A stretch of DNA of 64,000 bases from Candidatus Gastranaerophilales bacterium HUM_1. GTDB taxonomy: Bacteria > Cyanobacteriota > Vampirovibrionia > Gastranaerophilales > Gastranaerophilaceae. Position numbers and translations under genes: made by a program. The stretch spans positions 62,001-126,000 of the forward strand of contig DAAY01000005.1 in NCBI GenBank assembly GCA_002103105.1, given 5' to 3'. Below the pieces are notes generated by a model that worked only from the letters and a program-made list of their open reading frames with translations, had not been told where the DNA came from and made no database searches. Positions 42,374 to 51,548 of this stretch are shown in pieces. Within the stretch, counting starts at the first letter, position 1; each line of letters opens with the position of its first letter.

Positions 42374-44155
42374 TTATAGTTGGAATTTGTCATTTTCAAT
42401 AATTGTCTTAGTTTCTCCCGTTTCTGGATTTATGGCAGTGATTTTAACATTATTTCCTCCGACCATAAAATCTTTGTGGATTGGAGAACTGTTGATGTTT
42501 AGTGCTTTTAGGTATTCTTGTGCTTCTTTAAAGCTTTTGCAATTGTCGATTCCTTCAATGCAATCACTATAAGCGTTACCTAACGCTAAGTGACAAGTTG
42601 CATTTTCATCAACTAAAGTTGTGTTGAAAAATCTTCCAGTTTTCGCAATTGGTGAATCCGCAACAAATGCAACTTCTCCAAGTCTGTTTGCATTTTCGTT
42701 TGATTGAATATATTTTCTCAAAATTTCTGCATTTTCATCTGCTTTTACGTCAACAACTTTTCCATTTTTAAATTTTAAAACAATACCTTTTACAAGTTTG
42801 TTATTTACCAATAATGGCTTTGTTACAGAGATTATTCCCTCTGCTGAATTTGCGACTGGTGCAGAAAAACTTTCCTCTGTTGGAATATTTGGAATTGTAC
42901 TGTGATTGTTCTTTTTGTACTCTAAAAGAGGTCCCATAAATTTTGATTTTGGAGATATTTCTATTTGAAAATCTGTTTTCCCATCAGGTTTACCTGTTTT
43001 AAGGTCATAACTTATGTAATGGTATTTTCGAAATCCCTGTTTTGCAAGTTCGTTCATTTTATTTGTTCTATGAATTAATGCTTCTCTGTGTTCTTTTAGT
43101 GCACCTATTCTGTTGATTTTGTTTGCATCAATGTATGCTTGTTCAATTGCTTTTATAGGATTTTCTTTTAATTCTGGATAAGCAGAGATACAAGTTTTTG
43201 TTGTCGGAACGTAATAGATTAGCCATGGAGTTTCAGCAAAACGTGCATTACTGCTTTCGGCTAGGGCTTTCGCTCTGATTTTGTTTAAATAATTCAATCT
43301 ATCTGTGTCAACACCTTCCATTGAGTTTTGAAATCCAGCGTTGAGATTTAAGTAGGCGGTATCTTTGGCAAGATATTCCTCATTAGCAAGTTTTGCAAAC
43401 GTTGGAAATTCGTCAAGAACTTCATTTTTAGCATATTTTAGCATGCTTACTTTTTCATCTTCAGAAATATGTACTTTTATAAGTTTAGTATTATTTTTTG
43501 AATATAAGTAATCCATAAGCTTAGTGATAAAAGGAATATGTTCCCGTTCTGCAAGAATTACAACGGATTGACCTTTTTTGAGATCTAACCCTTCTTTGAA
43601 TATTTCTTCTGGGCTAATTTTGAACTTATCATAAACCTTTTGAGGAATAATTGATTTTACTTTTTCAATTTCTTTTGCTTCTTCTAGGGGTGTTAATCCT
43701 GAAAATTTGTAAGGATTGTTTTTATCAGAAAAATTGAGGAATATTGCATTTTCTTTTTTTAAGGCTTCTTTTTCAGTTTGTTCAAAATCAAAGCTTTCTG
43801 TAATATTATATTTAGATTTTAATGCTTCAAACTCTGGTTCTATAATTTTATATTGAACTTTACCAGAACCTTTTTTGTAAGCTGTTTCAGATAAAATATT
43901 CATAAATGGCAAGTATTTAGAGTCTGCTGTAATGTGTACTTTTTGATTTTCGTGCAAATTATTTAATATTTTTTCTGCATACATTTTCATCTTTGTTGGT
44001 GGTGTAATTTTTGCAAGAGCCGTAAATGCCACTTCATAGGATGGCAATACCGTAATATTGTTTGAATTATGTGTGTTTTTGCTCCTGATTTGTTGTGAAT
44101 TCCCTGTATTAAAAAGAAGTTCTGTTTTTGCAGAATTAATTCTGGTTATTTGCAT
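42374..44155 (-). CDS. M29-family metallo-aminopeptidase with leader and duplicated N-terminal subdomain
   Basis: 593 residues, much longer than the usual 400-420. The C-terminal two thirds carry all M29 metal ligands: Glu in NIPTEESFSAP (about 424), Glu in LGEVAFV (about 491), His in CHLALG (about 519), and His/Asp in IHKDFMVGG (about 558). The substrate-side N-terminal subdomain appears twice: about 57-115 (MYAEKILNNLHENQKVHI...) and about 190-250 (EIFKEGLDLKKGQSVVIL...). In front is an Asn/Ser-rich leader ending in VAFTA (42-46), as in other window proteins. There is no signal peptide. GGGGG ribosome-binding site. Peptidase family certain; location and substrate unknown. Confidence 0.88.
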   Translation of the reverse strand: MQITRINSAKTELLFNTGNSQQIRSKNTHNSNNITVLPSYEVAFTALAKITPPTKMKMYAEKILNNLHENQKVHITADSKYLPFMNILSETAYKKGSGKVQYKIIEPEFEALKSKYNITESFDFEQTEKEALKKENAIFLNFSDKNNPYKFSGLTPLEEAKEIEKVKSIIPQKVYDKFKISPEEIFKEGLDLKKGQSVVILAEREHIPFITKLMDYLYSKNNTKLIKVHISEDEKVSMLKYAKNEVLDEFPTFAKLANEEYLAKDTAYLNLNAGFQNSMEGVDTDRLNYLNKIRAKALAESSNARFAETPWLIYYVPTTKTCISAYPELKENPIKAIEQAYIDANKINRIGALKEHREALIHRTNKMNELAKQGFRKYHYISYDLKTGKPDGKTDFQIEISPKSKFMGPLLEYKKNNHSTIPNIPTEESFSAPVANSAEGIISVTKPLLVNNKLVKGIVLKFKNGKVVDVKADENAEILRKYIQSNENANRLGEVAFVADSPIAKTGRFFNTTLVDENATCHLALGNAYSDCIEGIDNCKSFKEAQEYLKALNINSSPIHKDFMVGGNNVKITAINPETGETKTIIENDKFQL

Positions 44156-44229
44156 AATATTTTACCCCCGTTTGTAGTATTAAAACCCCTAAATATATTT
44201 TTTGCTAGTAAGCTAGTAAAAAATATACA

Positions 44230-44258
44230 ACAAAAAAAGAAACCCATTAAGGTTTCTT
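44230..44258 (-). terminator. Terminator of tRNA-Val
   Basis: A 7-8 bp stem (44237-44244 with 44251-44258) with a U tract on the minus strand, 7 bp past the tRNA CCA. Confidence 0.8.
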
Positions 44259-44264
44259 CTAAAA

Positions 44265-44340
44265 TGGTGGGTGTTGAGGGACTTGAACCCCCGACCCTCT
44301 CCTTGTAAGGGAGACGCTCTACCAACTGAGCTAAACACCC
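44265..44340 (-). tRNA. tRNA-Val (anticodon TAC), CCA encoded
   Basis: The minus strand forms a cloverleaf: acceptor GGGTGTT with AACACCC, D arm with AGTTGGTAG, anticodon stem TCTCC/GGAGA around loop CTTACAA, T loop TTCAAGT. CCA is encoded at 44265-44267. A near-consensus promoter is at 44389-44417. Confidence 0.95.
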
Positions 44341-44388
44341 ATTCTATTTGATTTTCAGTTGAGAGCTCTCTCGCTCCCGACAAGATTT

Positions 44389-44417
44389 ATAATAACAAGA
44401 ACAAATTTTAATGTCAA
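44389..44417 (-). promoter_or_regulatory. Promoter of tRNA-Val
   Basis: On the minus strand a perfect TTGACA (44412-44417), 17-bp spacer, TATTAT (44389-44394). Confidence 0.8.
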
Positions 44418-44498
44418 GAGATTTGTTGAAACTTTTTTGAATTATTTTCGTCTTTCTTTTTAGTAGGTCAGATTAAATAAAATAGTGTGGAGGATGAA

Positions 44499-45419
44499 AT
44501 GAGTTTGTCAGTTGATGTAATTGATAAAATAACCTGTTCTCCGTCATTGGAGGATGATATGGCAATAAAAACATTTAATTCTATTGCAGATGAAGATGAT
44601 ATTTTGCAGATTTATTTAAAGGAAATTGCGAGAGTTAAATTATTAAAATCCCAAGAGGAAAAGGTTTTAGGACGTCAAATTAGGGAAGAAAAAAGTGAAA
44701 TTGCTAAAAGGAAACTGGTGCAGGCTAATCTACGTTTGGTTGTAAGTATTGCAAAACGGTATGCTGGACAAGGTGTTTTATTCATGGATTTGGTCCAAGA
44801 GGGTTCTATTGGGTTAATCAGGGCAGCTGAGAAATTTGATTATAGGAAGAATTTTAAATTTTCAACATATGCAACATGGTGGATTAAGCAGTCAATAATT
44901 CGAGCAATCGCAAATCATTCCCGCTCTATAAGAATTCCTGTGCACATGGCAGATAAAATCCGAAAATATAAGCATGCGTATTCTTTATTATCTTGTAAAT
45001 TCAAAAGAGAACCAACGGAGTCTGAGCTCGCAACATATATGAATCTTCCATTGGCAAAACTACGCAAAATTAAGCAATCAATTATTTTAGAGCCAATCAG
45101 TTTAGAAACTTCTGTAACGGATGATTTGTGTATTGGAGATTATTTGGTTGATAAATCACTCAATACTCCCGAGGAACAAACAAAAAATCTTTTAATGAAA
45201 AAGAACATGCCTAAGCTTTTCCAGATTTTAACCGACCGAGAAAAACGAGTTATTCTTTCACGGTTTGGAATGGATTCAGAAAAACCAAAAACGTTAGCTG
45301 AATTGGGTTTAGCCATGGGATATTCAAAAGAACGCATTCGACAAATTGAAGAAGGTGCAATTCTAAAAATGAGAAACAATATCAAAACTCGACATATGCG
45401 AGATTTTATTTCTAACTAA
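44499..45419 (+). CDS. RNA polymerase sigma-70 family factor (RpoD-like, short)
   Basis: 306 residues from ATG 44499, chosen because GGAGG ends 5 bp upstream; an in-frame GTG at 44487 lies before that site. Region 1.2 ([13 protein letters not shown]), 2.1-2.4 (the rpoD box [38 protein letters not shown]), region 3 and 4.2 ([14 protein letters not shown]) are all present. It lacks region 1.1 and the long non-conserved insert, so it looks like a group 2 or cyanobacterial SigA/SigB-type factor rather than a full RpoD. Terminator at 45453-45495. Whether it is the housekeeping factor cannot be told from this window. Confidence 0.92.
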   Translation: MSLSVDVIDKITCSPSLEDDMAIKTFNSIADEDDILQIYLKEIARVKLLKSQEEKVLGRQIREEKSEIAKRKLVQANLRLVVSIAKRYAGQGVLFMDLVQEGSIGLIRAAEKFDYRKNFKFSTYATWWIKQSIIRAIANHSRSIRIPVHMADKIRKYKHAYSLLSCKFKREPTESELATYMNLPLAKLRKIKQSIILEPISLETSVTDDLCIGDYLVDKSLNTPEEQTKNLLMKKNMPKLFQILTDREKRVILSRFGMDSEKPKTLAELGLAMGYSKERIRQIEEGAILKMRNNIKTRHMRDFISN

Positions 45420-45452
45420 ACGTAATCCATAAATTAATTATTTCTCATCGAG

Positions 45453-45495
45453 CGGTAAATTATTCTTTAGTAAGTTTGCCGTTTTTCTTTTTGTT
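45453..45495 (+). terminator. Terminator after the sigma factor gene
   Basis: A 7-bp stem (45453-45459 with 45475-45481, one wobble) followed by TTTTTCTTTTT. Confidence 0.65.
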
Positions 45496-45542
45496 TTTAT
45501 TCAAAAACTAGGAGAATGGGATAATAAAGCTTTTTTCTGTAT

Positions 45543-45668
45543 GAGATACTTCGCTTTGCTCAGTATGACGTAATCCGAGATATGTTTCCTCTCCGAGGGA
45601 GAGGATTAAGGAGAGGGGTTAATAGAATCTTGTCTAGTTAGAGATACTTTACTTCGCTTAGTATCTCG
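45543..45668. repeat. Intergenic repeat element: two related 28-mers around a hairpin
   Basis: Copy 1 (45543-45570) and copy 2 (45641-45668) both start GAGATACTT and agree at 22 of 28 positions. Copy 2 forms its own hairpin (GAGATACT with AGTATCTC). Between them CCTCTCC-gag-GGAGAGG (45588-45604) forms a 7-bp hairpin. This looks like a degenerate dispersed intergenic repeat rather than a gene. Confidence 0.5.
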
Positions 45669-45726
45669 TAGTCTGTAAGACTTTTACTCTTTAGGAAATG
45701 CCCCAAATAAATATAAAAATATTTCT

Positions 45727-47379
45727 TTACTGAGCTAAAAGTGATTTTGCAAATTCTATTGATTGTTCGTTGATTTCTCCACCTGCTAATTCTGCTAATG
45801 CTTTAACTCGATTGTCGCCGATAAGAACATATACTTCAACTTTTGTTTCATCTTCTTGTGATTTTCTTACGTAGAAATGTTTATCTGCTTTTGAGGCAAT
45901 AATAGCTTGGTGGGTAATGATTATAATTTGGTGCGATTTACTCAATTCAACAATCTCATCTGCTACGCTTTGAGAAGCTTTTCCCGAAATACCAGTGTCG
46001 ATTTCATCAAAAATAACTGTATCAATATCGTCGTTTGTTGCAAAAATGGATTTTATTGCAAGCATTACTCTAGAAATTTCACCGCCAGATGCAACTTTGG
46101 CAAGAGGTTTCAAATCCTCTGATACGTTTGTTGAAATCATAAATTCAACATTATCTGCTCCATTTACACCAAGCTCTTTGGGAGTTATTTTTATTTCAAA
46201 TTTTGCTTTAGGAAGTTCTAAAACAGTTAATTTGTCTTGAATTAAAACAGATAGGACTTGTGCATAATTTTCTCTACTTTCAGTGATTTTTGCAGCAAGC
46301 TCTTTTAATTCTTTTTCTTGTTTTGAGATTTCTAGTTCCAGATTTTCAATATTTTGGGTTGAAAATTCAATATTTGAAAGTTCTTCAGAAAAATTCTGAT
46401 AACTTTTCAACACTTCTTCAAGAGTTCCACCATATTTGCGTTTTAATTTATCGAAAGTAAATAATCTTTCTTGTATTTCGTCTAATCGTTGAGTGTCATT
46501 GTCTAAATTTTGGCTATAATCTCTTAGATTAGATGAGATGTCTTTCAAATTTTCAACAGCATCCAAAAATTGAGAATATGTATCTTCTAAAGAATTGTCA
46601 AAATCAACAGCTTTTGAAATATCCATTTTGATTTTAGCTAAAGCTTCTAAAATTGAGCCGTCATCACCATTTATAGCCCAATAAGAACTTCCTGTTAGTT
46701 CTTTCAATTTTTCCGCATTGGCTAAGATTTCAAGTTCTTTTGAAAGTTCATCTTCTTCCGTTTCTGATTGGATATTGGCTTCTTCAATTTCATTTATCTG
46801 AAATTTTAAGAATTCAATTTGAGATTCTGTTGCACTTGCAGAATTTTTTGCGGTTTCAAGCTGTTTTTTAAGCTCTTCATATTTTTTGAATTTATCTTTG
46901 TATTCATTCAGAATTGTGCCATAATCATCTCGCCCATAGGCATCTAAGAGATTAATATGGTATTGAGGTTGTAAAAATGTATAGGTTTGGTGTTGAGAAT
47001 GAATATCTACAAATAATGTTCTCAAACTCTTTAGCAACTCCTGATTAACAAGAGTTCCATTGATTCTTGAACGTACTGAACTTTGGGTAATTTCTTTTGT
47101 TATTATTATTTCTGAGCCAAGATTGTCAATTCCATTTTCATCAAAGAGTTTTGACAGGTTGTGCTTTGTATTTTCAATTGTTATTTCAATTGTTGCCTTA
47201 TCACAACCTGTTTTTATAACATCTTTTGAAACTCTAGCTGAAAAAACTAAATCAATTGCACTTAAAAGAATACTTTTCCCCGCCCCAGTTTCTCCAGTAA
47301 TTATATTTAATCGATTGTCGAAATTGGCACATAATTCATCTATTAAAATGTAATTTTTTAGTTTTAACTGTTTAATCAT
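45727..47379 (-). CDS. recN: DNA repair protein RecN
   Basis: 550 residues. SMC-like ATPase acting in double-strand break repair. Walker A GETGAGKSILLSA near residue 34, a long coiled coil (about 155-360), the ABC signature region VASGGEISRVMLAI and Walker B VIFDEIDTGISG, with ITHQAII after it. Follows the SEC-C gene by 25 bp and has no strong ribosome-binding site of its own. No LexA-type box was noticed. Confidence 0.96.
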   Translation of the reverse strand: MIKQLKLKNYILIDELCANFDNRLNIITGETGAGKSILLSAIDLVFSARVSKDVIKTGCDKATIEITIENTKHNLSKLFDENGIDNLGSEIIITKEITQSSVRSRINGTLVNQELLKSLRTLFVDIHSQHQTYTFLQPQYHINLLDAYGRDDYGTILNEYKDKFKKYEELKKQLETAKNSASATESQIEFLKFQINEIEEANIQSETEEDELSKELEILANAEKLKELTGSSYWAINGDDGSILEALAKIKMDISKAVDFDNSLEDTYSQFLDAVENLKDISSNLRDYSQNLDNDTQRLDEIQERLFTFDKLKRKYGGTLEEVLKSYQNFSEELSNIEFSTQNIENLELEISKQEKELKELAAKITESRENYAQVLSVLIQDKLTVLELPKAKFEIKITPKELGVNGADNVEFMISTNVSEDLKPLAKVASGGEISRVMLAIKSIFATNDDIDTVIFDEIDTGISGKASQSVADEIVELSKSHQIIIITHQAIIASKADKHFYVRKSQEDETKVEVYVLIGDNRVKALAELAGGEINEQSIEFAKSLLAQ

Positions 47380-47404
47380 TGGCTTTAGTGTATTAAATAA
47401 TTAA

Positions 47405-48697
47405 TTATAAATTAGCTCCGCAACATTTTTTATATTTTTTGCCGCTTCCACAAGGGCAAGGATCATTTCTTCCGATTTTTTTAGAAGTATCAATTTCTGG
47501 TTTGTTTTCGTTGTCCTCAATGATTCCTAATGTTCCAGAAAAAGCGTTAGAACGGTATAAAACTGTTGTAGAAGAAATGATTTTGTTATCTACATATCTT
47601 CGTTTGTATTTTTTTAATAAATCTTCTAATGTATAGTTTTTTGCAAGAACTGCGTTAACAATTTCCATGAAGTTTTTGTGTTTTGCTGCAACCATTCTGA
47701 TTAAATTTGCAGAATATTTGTCATTAGTTAAGAAATATTTGATACAAGAATCAAAATTCAAAACTTTTGTATAATCAGGAACTTCAAAGATTTTGTTAAA
47801 CGTTCCATAGAATGGCACTGCATAAAGACCCAATTCTTCATCATAAATAATACCTACATCGTATGTTTCTTTGTGAGAAGAAAATCCGCCCAAAGAATTT
47901 TCTAAGAAGTTATCATAAGAGTTGTTGAACTCTGTAACATTGAAAAATTTGTACTCTTCAGGTTCTTTGATAAGGTCTTTAAAATCACCTTTTTTGCCTT
48001 CTTCTGCATAATCATTGAACATTCCGATTAAATCATCTGCGAATTTATTTGTAGTGATGATTTCTGTTGTTCCGAAGAAATCTACGAATTTTTTATAAAC
48101 ATCTGCGACATCTTGTTCAATTTCTTTTTGTTTTTCTGGGTTATCAAGATATACGAGTTCTGGGTTTTGGATAATTTTTGCAACTGCAAATCTATAAGCA
48201 TCATCTTTTCTAGATGCTGGCAATACTCCAGAAATTTCTAATAAGTAATAATCTCCATTTAAGTTAACAATTCTTGCGATTACATAATCTCCAGAGCCTA
48301 AACCTCTGAATGCTGTCATTTTCATTAGAGAAATAACCATGTATTTGCGTTCATTGACAATATTAAGTAAGTCAAAACCAGTTTTAGTTACTTTTTTAAT
48401 TTCAAATACTGATGAAATTGACTTGTCGATTGCATTTACAATGTCTTTTGTTTCTTTATCTAAATTTTTATTATTTTCAAGATATAGTTCAGGGATACTT
48501 TTCAAATCTTCTCCCAAGTTACGTTCAAGAATGTAGCTAAAACAAGCTGTTTGAAGCGGAACACCTGTTTTTGAAGAAGCTCCAATAGTTCTAAGGTATT
48601 CGTTAAAGTCTGTTTTTATTTCGTCATGTGTCTGTATAAATTCCGCAATATTTTTGATTACGTTATTTATGCTTTCCATTCTATCTTGTAAAATCAT
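47405..48697 (-). CDS. Uncharacterised protein with C-terminal SEC-C zinc motif
   Basis: 430 residues. The last 22 residues hold the SEC-C motif ([17 protein letters not shown]), the zinc-binding tail first seen in SecA and used to bind SecB or ribosomes. The remaining 400 residues are mixed alpha/beta, acidic, with no recognised domain, no signal and no membrane segment. Probably transcribed with recN (25-bp gap). GGGGAG ribosome-binding site. Function unknown. Confidence 0.75.
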   Translation of the reverse strand: MILQDRMESINNVIKNIAEFIQTHDEIKTDFNEYLRTIGASSKTGVPLQTACFSYILERNLGEDLKSIPELYLENNKNLDKETKDIVNAIDKSISSVFEIKKVTKTGFDLLNIVNERKYMVISLMKMTAFRGLGSGDYVIARIVNLNGDYYLLEISGVLPASRKDDAYRFAVAKIIQNPELVYLDNPEKQKEIEQDVADVYKKFVDFFGTTEIITTNKFADDLIGMFNDYAEEGKKGDFKDLIKEPEEYKFFNVTEFNNSYDNFLENSLGGFSSHKETYDVGIIYDEELGLYAVPFYGTFNKIFEVPDYTKVLNFDSCIKYFLTNDKYSANLIRMVAAKHKNFMEIVNAVLAKNYTLEDLLKKYKRRYVDNKIISSTTVLYRSNAFSGTLGIIEDNENKPEIDTSKKIGRNDPCPCGSGKKYKKCCGANL

Positions 48698-48774
48698 GTT
48701 TTCTCCCCTTGTGTGTATTGTCTAAGAATATAATTAATTTAGTTAAAACTCAAAAATATTAAGAAGTTTATAAC

Positions 48775-49272
48775 TTAGTCGGTTAGTTTGAAATCTCCAT
48801 TTTTCTTAATATGCTCAACTAATCCTCCATCTTGCAATAGTTTAATCATTACTGGAGGTAGTGGTTCAATTTGAATAATAGTACCGTTTGTGTGGTTGGT
48901 AATTATTCCTTTTTCTATATCAAGTTCTAATTCATCACCATCATCAATAGAATCTGTGTCGCACTCAATCGCCAATAGCCCAATATTGATTGCATTTCTG
49001 TAAAAAATTCTTGCAAAAGATTTTGCTAAAACAGCTCCAACTCCTGCTATTTTCATAATCAAAGGAGCGTGTTCTCTTGAAGAGCCAAGTCCAAAGTTAC
49101 TGCCTGCAACTACAAAATCTCCTTTTTTCATTCTTTGAGCAAAAGTTTCATCTGCATCTTCTAAAACGTGTTTAGCGAATTCGTTTAAGTCTGAACGTAG
49201 GTGATAAAGTCTTCCAGGTGCAATGTGGTCAGTTGAAATGTTATCTCCAAATTTGAATGCTTTTCCCTTCAT
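48775..49272 (-). CDS. 3-isopropylmalate dehydratase small subunit (LeuD/aconitase swivel domain)
   Basis: 165 residues, the usual LeuD length. Hallmarks: FGDNISTDHIAPGRL at the N-terminus and GSNFGLGSSREHAPL with the substrate-binding Ser-Arg. With LeuC it isomerises 2- to 3-isopropylmalate; homoaconitase or methylmalate dehydratase small subunits have the same fold. No leuC, leuB or leuA gene is adjacent, so the assignment to leucine synthesis rests on family only. AAGGAGAG ribosome-binding site. Confidence 0.88.
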   Translation of the reverse strand: MKGKAFKFGDNISTDHIAPGRLYHLRSDLNEFAKHVLEDADETFAQRMKKGDFVVAGSNFGLGSSREHAPLIMKIAGVGAVLAKSFARIFYRNAINIGLLAIECDTDSIDDGDELELDIEKGIITNHTNGTIIQIEPLPPVMIKLLQDGGLVEHIKKNGDFKLTD

Positions 49273-49325
49273 GTAATCTCTCCTTATAATTTACACCTTT
49301 TATACTACCGCAAAAACAAAATCTA

Positions 49326-49334
49326 TGCTATAAT
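49326..49334 (+). promoter_or_regulatory. Extended -10 promoter before the phosphoglycerate-mutase-family gene
   Basis: TGC-TATAAT, a perfect extended -10, 35 bp before the ATG; the -35 is poor, as is common with extended -10 promoters. Confidence 0.55.
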
Positions 49335-49369
49335 GTAAATATATTAAGAAGAATAAGGTTATAAGTATT

Positions 49370-49993
49370 ATGTATTTTAATAGAAGATGTAAAATAACGT
49401 TTGTTTGTCATGGGGCAACAATTTACTCTGAAGAAGGTCGTTTTTCAGATGCTGAAAACTATCCACCACTTTCAGAATTAGGTGTGGAAGAGATGCAAAA
49501 TTTGACTAAATATTTAAAAGCAAGAGGAGTTAAAAATGATGCAATTTATACTTCTCCGTCCATTCGTACAGTACAATCTGCAATGATGATTGCAAAGCTT
49601 TTCAAAAAAGAATATGAAATTATTGATGAATTAAAAACTAGAGATTGCGGAAGCTGGAATGGTTTAACTTTTGGTCAAATTATGGATAAATGCCCAGAAG
49701 GTTTAGACCGCATTCTTAAATATCCAGAAGAAAAAACTATGGCTGGAGCAGAAGGTTCAGTTGAATTTATTGCTCGTATTAAAAAAGTCATAGATTCTCT
49801 TGTTGCAAAAAATATCGGTAACAGAATTATTATTGTAACTCATCCAGAGGTTATTCAAGCTGCAATTTGTGGAGCTTTAGATATTCCTGCTGATAAATTG
49901 CCTAAAATATTTATTAGAACAGGAAGTGCAACTCAGATTAGTTATTATGAAAACTGGGCAAGTTTAGTTTATTCAGATTACGTTCCTATTTAA
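49370..49993 (+). CDS. Histidine phosphatase (phosphoglycerate mutase) family protein
   Basis: 207 residues. Catalytic His is in FVCHGAT; the normal RHG Arg is replaced by Cys. The second pocket Arg (SPSIRTVQSA) and the second His (IIVTHPEVIQ) are present, and the acid position reads TRDCGSWNG, where Glu is usual. So the phosphohistidine can form but phosphate binding is altered. Possible roles are phosphatase such as CobC/GpmB type or a regulatory pseudo-enzyme. Its end overlaps the opposing radical SAM gene by 8 bp. Confidence 0.85.
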   Translation: MYFNRRCKITFVCHGATIYSEEGRFSDAENYPPLSELGVEEMQNLTKYLKARGVKNDAIYTSPSIRTVQSAMMIAKLFKKEYEIIDELKTRDCGSWNGLTFGQIMDKCPEGLDRILKYPEEKTMAGAEGSVEFIARIKKVIDSLVAKNIGNRIIIVTHPEVIQAAICGALDIPADKLPKIFIRTGSATQISYYENWASLVYSDYVPI

Positions 49994-51548
49994 GTAATCG
50001 TTGACTTTCAGATATTAAAAATTCTTTTCCAGGTTTGATTTCAATGAAATCCCATGGAAAAGTTTTTTTATAGTCATAATTCTCTATTGCGTAATAATCG
50101 GTGTTGATTTTTAAATCTTTGGCTGCTTTTTTGAAGGCTCCAATTTTGCCTCCTTGATTGTAAATTTCTATGAGATAGTCTGTTAAATTCCCATCCCCTC
50201 TTGAAAGTACTGCTTGGTAATAATCCCATTTGGGGCTAGAAATGCTAGATTGAACTCCAATTTTGTGCAGTTCTTTTTTGAGGTAATTTGATTTCTTTTC
50301 TAATGATTTTCCATCCTCTCTTCCAAACCATTGGAGTGGGGTGTTTGCCTTTGGTACAAAAGTTGAAAAACCGAAAGATATATCAAAACCTTTGTAATTC
50401 TTTTTGATATTTTTTGCTAACTTGATAATCTCATCAATATCTTCCATTGTTTCAGTTGGAATACCGAGCATACCATAGAATTTAATACCTTTAAGGCCAC
50501 ATGATTTTGCAACTTCAATGGCTTTATAAATTTGTTCTTCATTGAGGTTTTTGTTGATAAGTTTTCTTAGCCTTTCGCTTCCTGCTTCAATTGCAAGTGT
50601 TAGATTTTTTTGTCCTGCGTCAACAAGAGTTTGAACAACTTCTGGAGTGAAAGAATCTACTCGTAGGGAAGACACACTCATTTCAATATTTTCACCTTGT
50701 TTAATTTTATTATCAATATATTTGCATATTTCTTTAAATTTCGGGTGTGCTGTAACTTGAGCTCCAAGTAATGCAAGTTTATTGGTGTGTTTTAGTCCTA
50801 AATCTATGGCATCGATAATTTGTTGATATTCAACAAATCGAATTGGTAAATTTATATATGAAGCAATACAAAATGCACATCTGTTCGCACATCCTCGTTC
50901 AACTTCAATGATAAAAGTGTTTGGGAAGAACGAATTTTCACTTAAAATAGGTGTATAAATACATTCTGTGGGTTTTTTTGTTGCCTTTTTGACTTTTTGT
51001 GGGTTTAGCGAAGGAACATAAACACCTTCAATTTCGCTCAAGAGTTTTAATATTTCCGATTTCGGTTTATCTTTGTTTTCTTTGCATAGTTGAATTGCTT
51101 GGAAATTTGGTTCTTCTCCATCTCCAATAATCATAAAATCAAAGATTTCTTTATATGGTTCTGGGTTTGATGTTATAACTGGACCTCCTACGAAAATGAG
51201 TGGGTCAGATTCTTTTCTATCTTTGGCTTTTAGGGCTAGTTTATTGTTTTCTAAAATTTGAAAAATTGATAGAAAATCCATGTCAAATGAAAATGAAAAT
51301 CCAATAAGATTAATGTTTTCTCTATAAATTCGAGTTGTTTTTGTGTCTGCATAAATCCTTTCAATATCTATGTCTGGGAGCATGTCTATTGCTCTAAATA
51401 ACCACAAATACCCTAAAGAAGCCATTGCAAAAGATTCTGGTCCAGGAAAGGCAAACCACATATTGTAGTCAAAATCTTTTTTTATTGTTCTATCATAAAG
51501 GAAAATTTCATTAGTGTTGTTCAATGTTATTTTCCTGTTCTTTGGCAT
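49986..51548 (-). CDS. B12-binding-like radical SAM protein
   Basis: 520 residues. An N-terminal Rossmann-type (B12-binding-like) domain carries FVGGPVITSNPEPY and FMIIGDGEE. The radical SAM core has CANRCAFC (CxxxCxxC, about residues 220-227) and the TIM-barrel motifs LTLAIEAGSERLR and GIKFYGMLGIPTET. It resembles the TIGR03960-type family, whose product is unknown. It overlaps the upstream permease gene by 38 bp from ATG 51548; an in-frame TTG at 51524 has a better ribosome-binding site (AGGA) and would give residue 9 as start. Oxygen-sensitive cluster, in keeping with an anaerobe. Confidence 0.87.
   Translation of the reverse strand: MPKNRKITLNNTNEIFLYDRTIKKDFDYNMWFAFPGPESFAMASLGYLWLFRAIDMLPDIDIERIYADTKTTRIYRENINLIGFSFSFDMDFLSIFQILENNKLALKAKDRKESDPLIFVGGPVITSNPEPYKEIFDFMIIGDGEEPNFQAIQLCKENKDKPKSEILKLLSEIEGVYVPSLNPQKVKKATKKPTECIYTPILSENSFFPNTFIIEVERGCANRCAFCIASYINLPIRFVEYQQIIDAIDLGLKHTNKLALLGAQVTAHPKFKEICKYIDNKIKQGENIEMSVSSLRVDSFTPEVVQTLVDAGQKNLTLAIEAGSERLRKLINKNLNEEQIYKAIEVAKSCGLKGIKFYGMLGIPTETMEDIDEIIKLAKNIKKNYKGFDISFGFSTFVPKANTPLQWFGREDGKSLEKKSNYLKKELHKIGVQSSISSPKWDYYQAVLSRGDGNLTDYLIEIYNQGGKIGAFKKAAKDLKINTDYYAIENYDYKKTFPWDFIEIKPGKEFLISESQRLLK

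Larger units (their letters stand above)
45420..45726. other. 307-bp gene-free region with terminator and repeat-like hairpins
   Basis: After the sigma terminator, the region holds two diverged copies of a 28-bp sequence (45543-45570 and 45641-45668) and a GC-rich hairpin between them. No ORF is supported. Base composition is higher in GC than in other gaps of the window. Confidence 0.6.

Noticed and set aside
42324..42572. Plus-strand ORF overlapping the end of the exported 128-residue protein
   Set aside because: It runs into the antisense of the M29 gene, has no ribosome-binding site and no plausible protein character.
45420..45726. CRISPR array or insertion sequence remnant
   Set aside because: Only two diverged 28-mers are present, unequal in context and without regular spacers, cas genes, transposase frame or target duplications.
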